Assembly (NCBI GenBank): GCA_020746105.1
Contig: CM036617.1
Coordinates: forward strand, 172,946,412 to 173,010,411
Reading direction: 5' to 3'
From: Trogon surrucura
Lineage: Eukaryota; Chordata; Aves; Trogoniformes; Trogonidae
DNA length: 64,000 nucleotides
Made by a program: the position numbers and the translations under genes. The first letter of the stretch is position 1, and each line of letters begins with the position of its first letter. Below, one piece after another: positions 1-12,224 of the stretch. The notes under the pieces were generated by a model. That model was not told the origin of the DNA. It made no database searches and saw only the letters and a program-made list of their open reading frames with translations.

Positions 1-1861
1 TGCAACGCTTTCTATTGCAGGAGCTCCACCTCTCCCAAGTACCAATAGCAATTCAACAAGTCTATACCCTTTCAACATGCAGGCTGTAACTCTAATAAAA
101 CTGCTAATCCTGTATGGTCTTCACAGAACCTCAGAAACATGCCAGTTGCTGCAGCATTTATTTCCTCTGACAGATACGCATTTGTCCACTCTTTCAACTT
201 GTCTTCACTAGAGCTGGGATGGTTCAGAGCACTGTGAATGACACAGATTTCATTTTATCTCTGGAACACGAGTGTGAAACCACCCTAAGTCATCAGTTTT
301 TACAAGTTGTTTTAATTTCTGTCTTGATACCAACTGCAAACTTTTTGAGAAAGATAAACTTTGGAAGACCATCTTCTTAGATTATACTGATTAGAAAAAA
401 AAAATGATCTATCACAAAACTGTTACTGAATGTGAATGCTATTATGCATTTGACCCTTGAACTATGTTATCCTCAAGATTTAGACTGAGATCTCACCAGT
501 CATCTCAGAAAATACGTCCTTTCCTGTGATTCATTTGCTTTGTGGACTGGTTGTCATCTTTAAAAAACAAATGGTATCACACTTTGGACAAGAACTACTG
601 CAGCACTGTATACTTTTTAAATTTACTATCATGATAAATTAGTGGGTTATAATGTTTATTGCTAGTATCTTCATTATAAGAATTTACTGGATATTCCAAC
701 GTCAGATAAATCAAGGTTTTTGAACTAGAAAGCTAAAAATCATTCTAAATTTTCTTAATAGACATATAATTAAATCATAACAGAATACTTATTCTACTTA
801 ACCTTCCACAGATAGTAACTCGGGTCTATCATTGCAATGTTGCAAATGTAGATTTAAAAGTATATGCTGCTGCAATTTAATAATTTTATCTATTCTCCCT
901 AGGAAGTTTTCTTTCATTAAAATGTGGTTGTTTTTCAAATGGATACTAGGAAACTTAAGATATAAAATGACATGGTTATGCCAACAGGCACTGTCAATGA
1001 GAGTACATTTGTCAGGTCTAAATATATCAATGTTGTTTTATTTCACTGTTGATTTTCCCTAAAAGTTTCAGATTATCAGATCACTTCTGTAGACGTGCTA
1101 GAGTATGAGTATCAGTCGACACTTAAATTTCTGGAATATTGATAAATACAGATGAAGCAGAGAAAGATTAAAGCCAAATCCAAGCAGATGTGTTAGAAGT
1201 GAGCATTCATGGCTGAGGAATGACATGCTAGATGGAGCTTTATTGAGCCTGCAAAGGTACTGATATATGTGACACACAAAGAGCAGGAGAAACAGCCCCA
1301 AAACTAGATGGTCTTTTAATTTGTCGTTGAGTCCCTGAAAACACATCAGTAGGTAAACTGAAACTGTGCCACAACGTCTTCCACTCTAACACAGATATGT
1401 TAAAGGTGCCTAAGAGCCAAAAAATAATTTAACTTCAGCAACAGCTTGCAGGTCTGACACAACAGCAAAATATATGTCATTCTTGTGATGGCTTCAGCTG
1501 ATAATTTTCAAAAATGTCAGAAAGTCATTGTTTTACTGGAACATTTGAATGTCATAAGGAGAAGAATATCCAGTTTTGAGTGAAGTTTGATGTATTGCTT
1601 TCATTCTGTTAATTTATTATTTTTTTTTTTGTAAGAACAAAACCATAAAAAATGCACTGCAGTGCCAGGCTGGTTGATGCATGAGACTGAATGAAGGTGA
1701 GGGATATAATAGTAGCATAAACCAGGAGTGTAGTTGTACTTTCAAACAGACAGAGAAAAGTACACGGGTCTCCAGTCAATGTTTCCCTTGTTAGTCTCCA
1801 GACAGGTCACTCCAACATGAACTTGTCTATCCCCAGCACATTGTGGAAATGTTATGGTGGG
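1..1861. other. Unique AT-rich DNA, no gene seen
   Basis: No repeat family, splice-bounded exon or recognisable protein is visible on either strand. There is a run of 11 T at 1620-1630. The short open frames here are chance-length and do not resemble a known family. Intergenic or intronic sequence is the simplest reading. Confidence 0.55.
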
Positions 1862-1864
1862 AAT

Positions 1865-1880
1865 CATAGAATCATAGAAC
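1865..1880 (-). repeat. CR1 3'-terminal 8-bp repeats
   Basis: Read on the minus strand there are two adjacent 8-bp units, ATTCTATG plus one with a single change, at the 3' end of the CR1 copy. In CR1 this short tandem replaces a poly(A) tail and is recognised by the element's own reverse transcriptase. Confidence 0.8.
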
Positions 1881-1920
1881 AGTTCAGGTTGGAAAAGACC
1901 CTTGGGATCATGGAGTCCAA

Positions 1921-1960
1921 CCATTAACCCTACACTACAACCATTAACCCTACACTACAA
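1921..1960 (-). repeat. 20-bp perfect tandem duplication in CR1 3' UTR
   Basis: Bases 1921-1940 are repeated exactly at 1941-1960 (unit begins CCATTAACCC on the plus strand). The duplication sits just downstream of the reverse transcriptase stop codon of the minus-strand CR1 copy, inside its 3' UTR. It may be a feature of the subfamily or a private event in this copy. Confidence 0.9.
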
Positions 1961-1968
1961 GTTCATCC

Positions 1969-2391
1969 CTAAACCCTCTCACCCAACACCACATCTAAGC
2001 GACACTTAAACATGTCCAGGGATGCCGACTCAACCACCTCCCTAGGCAGTCTGTTCCAGTGTCTGACCACTTTTTCTGTGAAGAATTTCTTCCTAATGTC
2101 CAGTCTAAACCTACCTTGTTGCAACTTGAAACCATTCCCTCTGGTTCTGTCCCTAATTACTTGTGAGAAGAGACCAGCACCAACCTCTCTACAATGTCCT
2201 TTCAAGTAATTGTAGAGCATGATGAGGTCCCCTCTCAGCCTCCTCTTCCTTAAACTGAACAGTCCCAGCTCCCTCAATCGCTCCTCGTACGATCTATTCT
2301 CCAGGTCCTTCACCAGCTTTGTTGCCCTCTTCTGCATTCTCTCCAACACCTCAATACCTCTCCTACACTGAGGTGCCCAAAACTGAACACA
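1969..2391 (-). pseudogene. CR1 ORF2 reverse transcriptase, C-terminal fragment
   Basis: About 140 codons of the C-terminal region of the CR1 ORF2 protein (endonuclease plus reverse transcriptase) stay open on the minus strand. The segment starts at YCVQFWAPQ, continues through an [20 protein letters not shown] block and [11 protein letters not shown], and ends at a TAG stop at 1969-1971. The same blocks occur in order in the longer copy at 14.7-16.6 kb (there [33 protein letters not shown]). The endonuclease and the catalytic palm of the polymerase are absent, so it cannot act. Residues upstream of the tyrosine are not CR1-like, so the breakpoint is near 2391-2396. No promoter or initiation codon belongs to it; the only in-frame start-like codon is TTG. 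Confidence 0.88.
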
Positions 2392-2396
2392 ATAAA

Positions 2397-5300
2397 AGGA
2401 CAATCTTCACCATCACTTAAAAGGTCATGACAGGTTACCTCAATGAATAACATCACTACACCACCTCTCATACTCCAACTGAGCTGGTTAGCCCTGGTTT
2501 GTGCAGTGCTCCGGGAACAAGAGCATTCTCCAGAGTCGGTGCAAGAGTTTGGCAACTCCAATCTCTGAGGGTCTAAAATGTCTAAGAAATTTGCTCTAAT
2601 CAGAAAGGCAAGCTGTGGATACCTGTAAACAATGATCAGAAATGAGACTTCAGATGTGCCTTATCGCAAATCAACATATCCAGATACAATTTAAAAAAAA
2701 ACCCCAGTCTTCTGCAGTTAAAATCCACAGTGGTATAAATACGTACTGACATGTATACACAACATTCATTGCATACAGATGCAGTTCATATACACACAGT
2801 AAACGCTCATTCTATCTAGATATTCATATATGAGGTTCCTTTACGAGGTAACCGGAGGACTAAATTGTATCTTGTAGGCATGGACCTTCAGTGGGGCAAC
2901 AGGCACCTTAACAAACCAGGAGAAACCTACAGTTTCTGTTTAGCAGAGATGTTGCGGCACACTTCCCTTCCTATAGGCAGCCAAGAAAGACTGGTGCTGA
3001 GGCCTCATCCTGCTGATCTCCATTCTCCTCTGCCCTTTTTGAGGTAATAGATGGAGAACAATTCCTGTTCCACATTTAGAACAAAGTCTGCAATTCTGCC
3101 TGTCCTTCACACAGACTTGGCAAAAAGATAAAAGCATATAGGACCCCATGTTCTTGTCTGTTTGCTAGAAAGATTCAATCCACAAAGCAATTTCATTTTC
3201 CTATCTACAGATTTTATATAAAAAAGCTTCTAAAATACATATCAGAATATAGTTTTACAGTGAATTTATGTTAGAACAGGAGAGATCAAGAGAAGACACA
3301 TTTGCAGAAGCAAATGTTTCAGATGTTTCTCAACTCTCAGAAGAAATCATATTAGGATCATTGGAGGTTTTGGGGTCATGGTGGAGCAAGAAACGGAATC
3401 CAGACTTTCTACATGAGGAATGTAATCGGTGGCCCTTCTTCCTCCATCGACTGCTTTTAGAAGAATGCTGCAAGCTTTCCAAGCCTGCCCTTGATGTGAC
3501 TAAACATCAGCCTTTGGGCATAGAGAGCAATTTGAGCCTCCATCTAGAATTTCCTGCTTGTGCTGACAATTATTTTTTCTCTTTCTTTCACTAAATGGAC
3601 AGAATATGAATATAACTTAGTTCTCTTATGTTTTCAAATATAGAGCAAATGGCTTTGGTGACCCTCAAGGTGTCAGCACAGATATGGAACTAAGTCCTTC
3701 AGCAGTCCATTCATTAGATGTGGAAATGGATTATTACTTTTTTCTCTTCTGAATAAGAAGTTTCGGCAGCAAAGCACCAACGGTGTCATCCCCCACAGCA
3801 GAACATGCAAAAAAGATCAAGATTTACTGAGCTTTGCTCAGGATGTTTCTAATTATGCAGGTTAATAATCTCATGCACATAGAACTTCCAGCAAAGAAAC
3901 AAGGGGAAAATTGCTTTCTACACAGTGGCACCAAAGTGCTCATTTGGGATGTAGCATTGGTATAGTTCAACATCCAACTGTTATTTATTATAATAAAATG
4001 AGGCCCTAGAAAGTACAAGTATGAACTGCAATTATTTTATTTACTTTTTAAAAAATCAACATATTAAATTTTTTTTTGCCATAAAAGAGGGGTGCACATT
4101 TACATCATCCAAGAATACAAGTCATGTGAAACTTGGAATCACAATGGGCTTTGTTGGAGTTTTATGTAGTTTTTATATGGACACTTACTACCTCGTACAG
4201 ACAAATCATAGTACTGTAGGAAGTTTTCGGTTCTAAAACTTTCTTCTACTTTATGCAAACTGAAGCCACAAAAGTAGCTACTGAAATTCTCCCTTTGGTT
4301 GCTACTCAGTGTGCGTTCATATTGCAAATCTATTGCGGTCCTCTACAAAAACAACAGCCTTCCTTAGGAGGAAAATATAATCAAAAATCCCACAGACAAC
4401 CAAGAACAAGAAAATCACAAGATCAGGTTCCTGTTTTGTATGGTACGGATACGTCTAAAAGTTTACAGACATCACTAGTTTTCCCAAGAGGACTGCAGTC
4501 TCACACTTACTGAGTTTCAAATCCATCTCAAAAGTATGAAGATTAGAAAGTTCTGATGACCTAATTATAAGTGCAATTCAGTTAATTTTATATGCTCAAG
4601 GCAAATGTCTCATTAAAAGTATTTAAATGCCTCTGCTGTCCAAAATTTGTTATGAAAATCTTCTGAAACTACCCACATCTTTAGCACTTTTTTTCTAATA
4701 ATATAAATAGGAAAACACAGTAATTACTGTTCAGAATCTTACACTGGGGGAAGTGCTGAGTCTGGTGCTCTTTTCAGTTCAGTATATTCAATTCAGGTTA
4801 CTTATATTCAAGTCCACTCCTGTTTAACTCCCAAAGTGACTCAAGAGAAGCTGTCAAGACCCCTGCAATTAATGTAACAATATCTAAGCTGTGTTTGAAA
4901 ATAAGTTTTCGGCACAGCATTAGACAGACCAAAGGTGTTGGGGAGAATCTCTCGTCAAAAAGATTGGTTTTGTCACATCATTTGCTTCTTTGTTGGTCTG
5001 AACAGACTGTGGCAGTCTACAGTCAAGAAAACCACCATTCTTTCTGGGATCACTTTTGCAATACAAGTTACACATTACCCCATTTCTTGCAGCCACTAAA
5101 ACTCACTGTCTGCATTGACTCAAGCTTCTACAGAGGCAAAGATTCTTAAAAAAAATTCTTCATCATCCAGAAAAAAGCAGTTTCTAGTTCACTAGTCAAG
5201 GTGTCATAGCTCAAATCTTTATTTTAGCCTGGACCTGGAAATCTGCAAGGTTCAAGCCACAAAAGTGGAGGTCACTCCACTCATTCACTGAGGAAAGTGA

Positions 5301-7674
5301 ATGACCTGAGAGAGGAAAAGAAAGTGGCATTTCTGGACATGCTTATGCAGTTAGCAGAGATAATGTTCCTTTCTTTTTTGGAAAGTTTATTACTGTACCC
5401 TGCTACAGCCCTTAAAATACAGAAAGGTTCTTCATTGCCATTTAGCAACTCCCAAAGTAGAGGAATGTCATTTTTCATTCCTGTGAATGCGCTAAGAGAG
5501 AGTGCAAATATTCTACCCTGACAAGGACTTCATAAGAGTTTTGCGTGATTTAACAGGAATTGTTTTTCAGAGGGAGAAGGAGGGGAGGTATTTGCCTTGT
5601 ACTTTCTGGGAAAAAGGTCTGGAAAGATTGTTCAGGGAGTGCAAAATGTAATACCTGCTCCCTAAAGAAACCCTCTCCACTGAACATTTAACAGCTGGGT
5701 TCCCTATGTTTCACTAGTTATATAGAGAGTTCATTGCCTACTGATTTAGCCAATGAGGACAGCCATATTTTGGGATCAGCCTCCCCTGAAACCAGTCTTT
5801 GGCAGTAAATCAAACTGTCAGCTGAGATAAGCTAAGGCAGACCTAACAAACCAACCTCAGCATTGGATCAAGGCGCATCCCTCATCCAGTTCCTCTGGCT
5901 GGAGACACTCACTGTGACTACACTTGTGTCCAGAGGAATGGGTTAGGAGCTATTTTCAGATACAGCTTTTCCCAAACCGTTCTTTTGTATCTTGAAATCA
6001 CCCATGTCAAAAACTCACATGGAGTGGGTATTCAAAAAAAAAAAAAAATTAAAGAAAAGGTAGCTCTGTGTGAAGAGGGGGAGTAAATAGCAGCTTTTCA
6101 ACACTAGGTACTGGCCAAGTGAAGCGAGGAATGAAACTCTAAATGAAAAACATTCTAGACTCTTTCTGTGTGTCCTGCCTTCAACAGTAATATCTGTCTT
6201 GGTAATTCATGGAAAGTATTCAAACTGTTTTGTTTAAGGGATATTGTGTGGTATGTAGGTCAGCCTCTTCAGTGATTCTTGTTGTGTGACTTTCTCAGAA
6301 GATGGCTGAGTTTTCTCCCTTTCACTTTACACTGGAGAGCATGATGTTCTACAGATTCATATTCTGAAAGATGCAGTGATTCACAAATAAGTGAACGAAA
6401 ATGAGAGTAAAAAAAAATTGTTCTGTGAAATTCAAATATAAAAGCAGGAGAAAAAGCTGGCTTGTCTGTGTTTTAGCAGCACACTGACTACCATAATAAA
6501 AAGAAAAAGAATAATGCTGTCAGGAGGATAAAGAGACTTTTATGGGACTTCAGGAAAATTAATTGTATCAATTTAGCAGTGCTGAATACCTAATAATGGT
6601 GAGCAGCTGAGAGTGACTCAGCATTGCATCAAGTATGCCCATTCTCTCAGGAAGTGTTTCAATTCAACATGAGAACCAGACTGTAACTTTTTTGTGATTG
6701 ACAATGACTAAGACACGTGTAAGATGCTAGGGGATTGAGTCATTCTTCTTGTTTGTCTCTAAGTGATAGCAGAAGAAATAATTCAAGGAAACAACCTAGC
6801 CATATTCTCAAACTGAAGGCAATATTTTTTAAGACTTCAGGTGGTTTTCTAAGATTCTATGCCCCTTTTGCTGCCCGTTTTTATTTCCAGAAGGCAATTA
6901 GTTGTTGCTGGCACCCAGCTCCGGAGCTCATTCCACAGACCTGCAAGCTGTTGCTGGTTCTGGTGCCATCTGAAAAGCTTTGCCTGCCTCCGTGTTTCTG
7001 TGCACAAGGTGCCACAATTCCTTGAACACTGCTGATTCCCTAGAGTTTGTGTTTGTCCTAAAAGCCAGTGTCACTTTTACAAAAAATGGGTTTGATTTTT
7101 TGCCTGCTTTCAAATCTCTGCTGTAGCCAGCTGCTGCACCCTCCTGTTTACCAGGAATTGCTTTTGTCTATCAGTGAAAGTCTCAACAGAAGGAATGAAA
7201 AAGCAGCAATACCCTGACTAGAAGAAAAATGGGCAAAAACAGTGTTATGAGATGAGAACCACTTCTGCTTACTTTGTGAGCCCAGCCTGCACACTGAGAG
7301 ATAATCCTCCTAGGATGTCTGGGAGGACAGTTCCACTCTAAGAAATTCAAAAATACATTCTTCAAAAAAATCACAATTAACAGAGGAAATATTCAAATGT
7401 GAGTGGCTGTGCTTCTGCAACCATTTCAAAATATCATTTAAATCATATCTCTGCAAAGATCACAACTAGAGTACCAACACACCATTCACTGCTATTCAAT
7501 TTGAATCAATGGAGCTCTTGTTTGTCATGTCTATCTTAATATCAAACATGTTGACAGAAGTTCTGAAAGCTGTATCCTCATATAAAAATCAGGAGATAAC
7601 ATCTGAATACACTACATCATTTATTCTGTTTCCCAAAAGAGCATCAAGCAGTCAAGAAAGTAAATTGCATACCC
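2397..7674. other. Unique AT-rich DNA, no gene seen
   Basis: About 5.3 kb without a recognisable gene or interspersed repeat. It contains a 15-A run at 6034-6048. The longest open frames (108 codons at 3268-3594 and 96 at 6735-7025, plus strand) have no family resemblance and are of chance length. Confidence 0.5.
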
Positions 7675-7710
7675 ACATACATACATACATACATACATAC
7701 ATACATACAT
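7675..7710 (+). repeat. (ACAT)n tetranucleotide microsatellite
   Basis: Nine uninterrupted ACAT units, 36 bp. Tracts of this length are commonly length-polymorphic. No gene lies next to it. Confidence 0.95.
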
Positions 7711-10700
7711 AATTACTGGATCCAATGCAGTCTTATAATCAAGTGAAGTATGGTACTATATCATGGTGGAAAACCAAGCAGTTCACCTACTGTAAGAACA
7801 CTCTAATACACGTAAATAGGAACAATTTGATTTAAAGTCACAATACAAGTGTCAATGCCAGCACATCAAGACAGATTATAACTTAGATGACAATAAGTCA
7901 ACACAAAACTACCCAGAAGATAAAATTATTATCAAATATTTGTTCTGTCTGCATTAAATATTGCAACTCCTTCCAATCCAGACAGCATTAACAAGCCTTC
8001 CTCACTCCTTTAACCTGTAGGAATCTATATGTTTGTCTGTTTATATGGTATTCTTCAGTAGTGTGCGTGCTCGTGTCATAAATTCAGCCTTAAAGTCACT
8101 GTTCAAATGCTCATCACGTATTATTAGCAGTCACAGGTGTCTTGTTTGCAGAGTCAGATCTATTCTCTGGACAGATACAGACTGCAGTGAGGTGAGGTTC
8201 AGGTGGAAAACCAGCAATTTCTTCTACAATGCAAACTGCTCCAATGCAAACAACTGTTGCAACAAAACATATTGGCCTATGTAGAAGTTGCCGGAATATT
8301 TTTAGATTTTCTTTCATGTTCCTCCAGCCATTGTGTCCTTTTACTGGCCCTTCTCACTTCTAGGTAATTTCTGTGCTAGTTTTTAATGTGCTACAAAGAG
8401 CAGGTTCTGTTCTTCCGAATCCAAGCTTTTGGATTAATAATAACTATACCAGATATGTAAAACAATGGTAAAAGGAGTGTTCTAGGATTTTTCTCTTTGC
8501 TTTCACTGGCTGCTTAACCACATCTGTTCTGTGTCCTGGATGTTCATGTCATTATTGTCTTTACAACATCAATACATAGACTTTCTGTCTGAGGCTCCTT
8601 GACTGTGCTGCCCCTGTTCTCCCATCCTCCGAAATCCAAGAACTCCCAGAGCATCTAGATATAGAGATCTAGTTAGAGAGAAACATAAGTACCTGTAGTC
8701 CTAAAATAATCCAGTGAAAAGGGGAAACAAACAACAACAAAAAAAAGATGGCTAAAGGCCAACAAGGACTATGTAATGTATCTCTAACTCTCAGGGTTCT
8801 TTTATGCTTGTGTGGCTGCTCTATTTCATACTTGGAGAAGCTGTCACATGCTGTCAGCACCGACTGATCTCCAGTTGGTGTTTCCGAGAGCAGCCCTTTC
8901 AAGTCATTCCTAGTGAACTCAGGGGCAGAGAGATTTTCCCTAACGGAATTGCAGTCTCTGCTTTGTCATATGTTCCGTTCTGGAGAGGGAAAACAGGTAA
9001 AAATTGGTATCTCATACTTCATACCTGCAGCCATGCTGAACTGAACAGGTCTTTCGAAACACGGAGGTGTAACAATGAAGATGCTCCACTACTGCTGCCC
9101 ATAAGCACAGTGACAAACATTTCTGATCTTCTGCTATGACGAACTGTTAGTCAGATCACTGATAGTCATTCCTGAGCTGCACTGAACCGTTATGAGTCAT
9201 ACCTCTGTCAGCACAGCTCCTCTCGTAACTGCAATTGGTGCCTATTCCTGATGCTGCGGCAGGCTGCTCACCACAGTTGATTTTCACCTCTCTCATCCAC
9301 ACACCTCGCTCTTCATGCTAAGCGTGCCCATTTTGATGTTCCAGAGGTGCAGCTCTGAGCTAATGACTGTAGTAGGGCACTGTTGTGTACCTGCACATGT
9401 TTATAGTAAGTAAACATGTGCAATAGGCTCTCTAGCCAGACCTCCAGTTCTTTTATCACATACTTGGTTTCATCCAAATTTGCCATCTTTAGAAGCCTCA
9501 GTTTTTACCAACCAATCTCTTCAGTTTTTCAGAGTGCTGCAAGCAGATGGGATGAATTCATTCCATGAGTCACTCCAGAACCTGAATGTACAGAGACCCC
9601 AAATTCAATGCAAGCTCAGTTTCCCATGTCATTTATGGTGACTGGAGATTATTGAGTGACAATTTTTTGCACTGTTTGTCTTTCTGTACTGTTGTTTGCT
9701 ATAAATTCAATTTATTCCAGGTCCTGAAGTGAATTTCATTGCAATTTTCCAACCCTCTGTGTCTTCAGGTATTGAAAGGGGATCTCTCTGGAGCTCTTCA
9801 CATGATTCCAACAAGTGTTGAAGGTGCCTCCACTGCATCAAAAAAAAAAATCCTGTTTCCCTGCCATTAGGTCTGCAAATGGACTGATGTTTGTAAGGAC
9901 CATTTTCTCACTTTTGATCATGAACTGTGGAAGAGTAGCCTGAAGCTGTTAGCCACTTCATTTATTTTCTTGAAGTCTTGCATGTCACATAAAAAAGACA
10001 TTCCCAGACTGGATAGTAATAGCTTTGAAGGAACACTAAATTTCTATTTATTTCCTCTTTTTAACCCTAATAAAAGCTGCTCTGAACTAGTCTGAGCTTT
10101 TCCTTCACCTGTAGGTTTTGAATCTCCTATGTTAAACTACCTATCAATGCCCTTCTGTTTTCCTACAGCAGTCATCTCACCTAAATTTGTTGTTTCTAGA
10201 TCCTGCACGGCAGGGTTCATCAAAATTGAGATATATTTTGGACCTGTCAATAAACAGTGTTATTGAAAGTTATCTTGATGTGTATAGAGATCTGTATTCT
10301 GCTTTCTGCTAATGTTTTACAACAAGATGTACTGGGCCGTTATGATCCCAGTAAGAAAGGCACTCAGGCTGTGGAAAGTGTCATCTCGAATGTTACTTAT
10401 TAAAGTTAACACTCAACAGAGAGAATAGCATAGAATAATCTTACATCTCTTTAGTTGGTGGACACCCCAAGCGGTGCAGCATTGAACGGGCCCTGATTTG
10501 TGTGCACCGGTACTGGACAGATTCCATTTACAGAGGGCATTCCACCAACGCAGTGATTTGAGCCACTACAGGTTTTCTTTACAAGAAAACAAACTTACTC
10601 AGCATTTCTACCTTCAAATAGAAATGATGTCCCCATGAGAATTTCTTGCTGCACTGTTAGGTAAGGGTGAGGCCACACAGGAGGCATAGTTACTGGTACT

Positions 10701-10877
10701 GAGGATTCTCCATTGCAGTGAGCTGGTGGAGCCTGTCTGGCAGGCAAAGGGTTTGTGCAGCACAGTACAGACAGCTCACCACACCACAGCACAGGTCTGT
10801 GCCTACTTAGGATAACTGTTGTGTGGATAACTCACTCCTCAATGTACAATGTTCTCCTGGTCCTGATCACTACACAT
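7711..10877. other. Unique DNA, no gene seen
   Basis: No repeat family or protein recognised. A plus-strand open frame at 8804-9139 begins with a real ATG and a hydrophobic, signal-like stretch (MLVWLLYFILGEAV), but the rest resembles nothing I know and 111 codons is within chance. An A-run lies near 9840. Confidence 0.5.
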
Positions 10878-11140
10878 GGAATCATAGCATAATTTTGCCT
10901 GGAAAAGACCTTCCAACCATCAGCCCAGCCCTACCAAGTCAGCTGCTAAACCACGTCCCTAAGCACAACATCGACCTGTCTTTTAAACACCTCATGGTAT
11001 GGTGACTGAACCACTTCCCTGGGCAGCCCATTCCAGTGCCTGACAACTTCTTCACAACAGTGGAGTTCCTCCTAATATCCAACCTAAACCTCCCCTGGCA
11101 CAGCTTGAGGCCATTTCCACTCTTCCTACCTCTTGCCTTA
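10878..11140 (-). mobile_element. Old CR1 LINE 3' fragment, minus strand
   Basis: The plus strand reads the complement of a CR1 3' end. It opens with GGAATCATAG, then a diverged form of the 'GGAAAAGACC..CCAACCATC' block, then 'CTGGGCAGCCCATTCCAGTGCCTGACA', listed here as blocks only. Next come the complements of the CTAATATCCAACCTAAACCT and CAGCTTGAGGCCATTTCC segments. The reading frame is broken and the 8-bp end repeats are degraded, so this copy is older than those at 14.7 and 27.8 kb. It ends near 11140. Confidence 0.85.
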
Positions 11141-11419
11141 ACTTTCGCTTGAGGATCTCAAAAGAGCAAGTTCCTTTTCACAGTAAGCCATATGTATGGT
11201 TTCATAACTGTGCACCAGAGACAAATGGTGTTCAGGAAATACACTGATAAAAAGCCATCTAACATGACTGTTAGGTGGTGCTGCTTTCTTCTTCCCATGT
11301 GTTCATTTGCAAATATTTGAAGTATCCATAGGTCCCAGTTTCCGCTCTTTGATCACCAAATTTCTGTTCAGGAAAAAAAAAAGTGACTTCACATCCTCAA
11401 ACTGTGCAGCACTAGCTAA

Positions 11420-11439
11420 AAAACAAAACAAAACAAAAC
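11420..11439 (+). repeat. (AAAAC)4 repeat
   Basis: Four AAAAC units in an A-rich tract. Simple repeat of no clear function. Confidence 0.9.
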
Positions 11440-12203
11440 AGAACACCTCAACTTATTAAGACTCTGAGAATAACTTCAGAAAGACGGAAAGAATTTATTT
11501 TCTCCCCACATGAAAGACAATAATGTAATGTAGGTAGGATTTAACAACTACATAAGTAAACAATCTGTAATATCACATTTCACTGAGGTGTCACTTCATT
11601 ACAGGCTCCAAATTAAATACAATGCATAAGCAATTTGCTAGAGAAATAGAGAAGATGCCTGCTGGTGGGAGTTACAAGCACAAGCAAAGCCATTCTCATG
11701 GTTCTAACTCCAAATCTGAATTTTCAAAGATCAGCTGAAGGGTTTGTATAACAATTGGACTAGAGTGAATTGGTAGAGTTGTTTAGTCAGATAAGTAAGC
11801 ACAGAAAGTACATGGTTAGCGTTGATTGCACAGAGATGATAGGGAAAAAAGAAATGCATTTTAGAAAAAAAATTGTGCCATTTGAGCAATGACATGATAC
11901 TCACATGCAGTGGGAAACCCATGCATACAAGTGAGAAAATGTCTGGAAAGGGTTTAATCTGAGCCATGAAAACCATACGCAAACGTGAATCAGTAGCAGA
12001 AAGAATGCTCTGGGTAATGCAGGAGTGAAACCATTCACATTGCCACACAGTGCCTGCAACTTTTTGTTAAGAACAAGGACGTCAACAGGAAATGGAACAC
12101 ACAGAGTATTTGCAGAAAAGTACTGAAATTGCTCATACAGCCTTGTCCATACTTACTGAAGATTGTGCGGCATTACAGCCTGCTATCTGCACCTCTTTGT
12201 AGT

Positions 12204-12224
12204 AAAAAAAAAAAAAAAAAAAAA
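12204..12224 (+). repeat. Poly(A) run of 21
   Basis: The longest homopolymer in the window. CR1 elements have no poly(A) tail, so it is not a CR1 end. It could be a simple expansion or the tail of an unrecognised retrocopy. The upstream ~100 bases show no match I can name. Confidence 0.9.

Larger units (their letters stand above)
1862..2396 (-). mobile_element. CR1 LINE fragment, 3' end, minus strand
   Basis: This is the last ~535 bp of a chicken-repeat-1 non-LTR retrotransposon, 5' truncated as most CR1 copies are. On the minus strand it holds the end of the reverse transcriptase frame (stop at 1969-1971), a short 3' UTR with the usual 'GGTTGGACT' and 'TTTTCCAACCT' blocks, and an 8-bp 3' end repeat of the ATTCTATG type at 1865-1880. 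Similarity ends near 2396. I see no target-site duplication, and CR1 often makes none or a very short one. Its 3' repeat (ATTCTATG) differs from that of the 14.7-kb copy (ATTCTGTG), so it belongs to a different CR1 subfamily. Confidence 0.9.
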
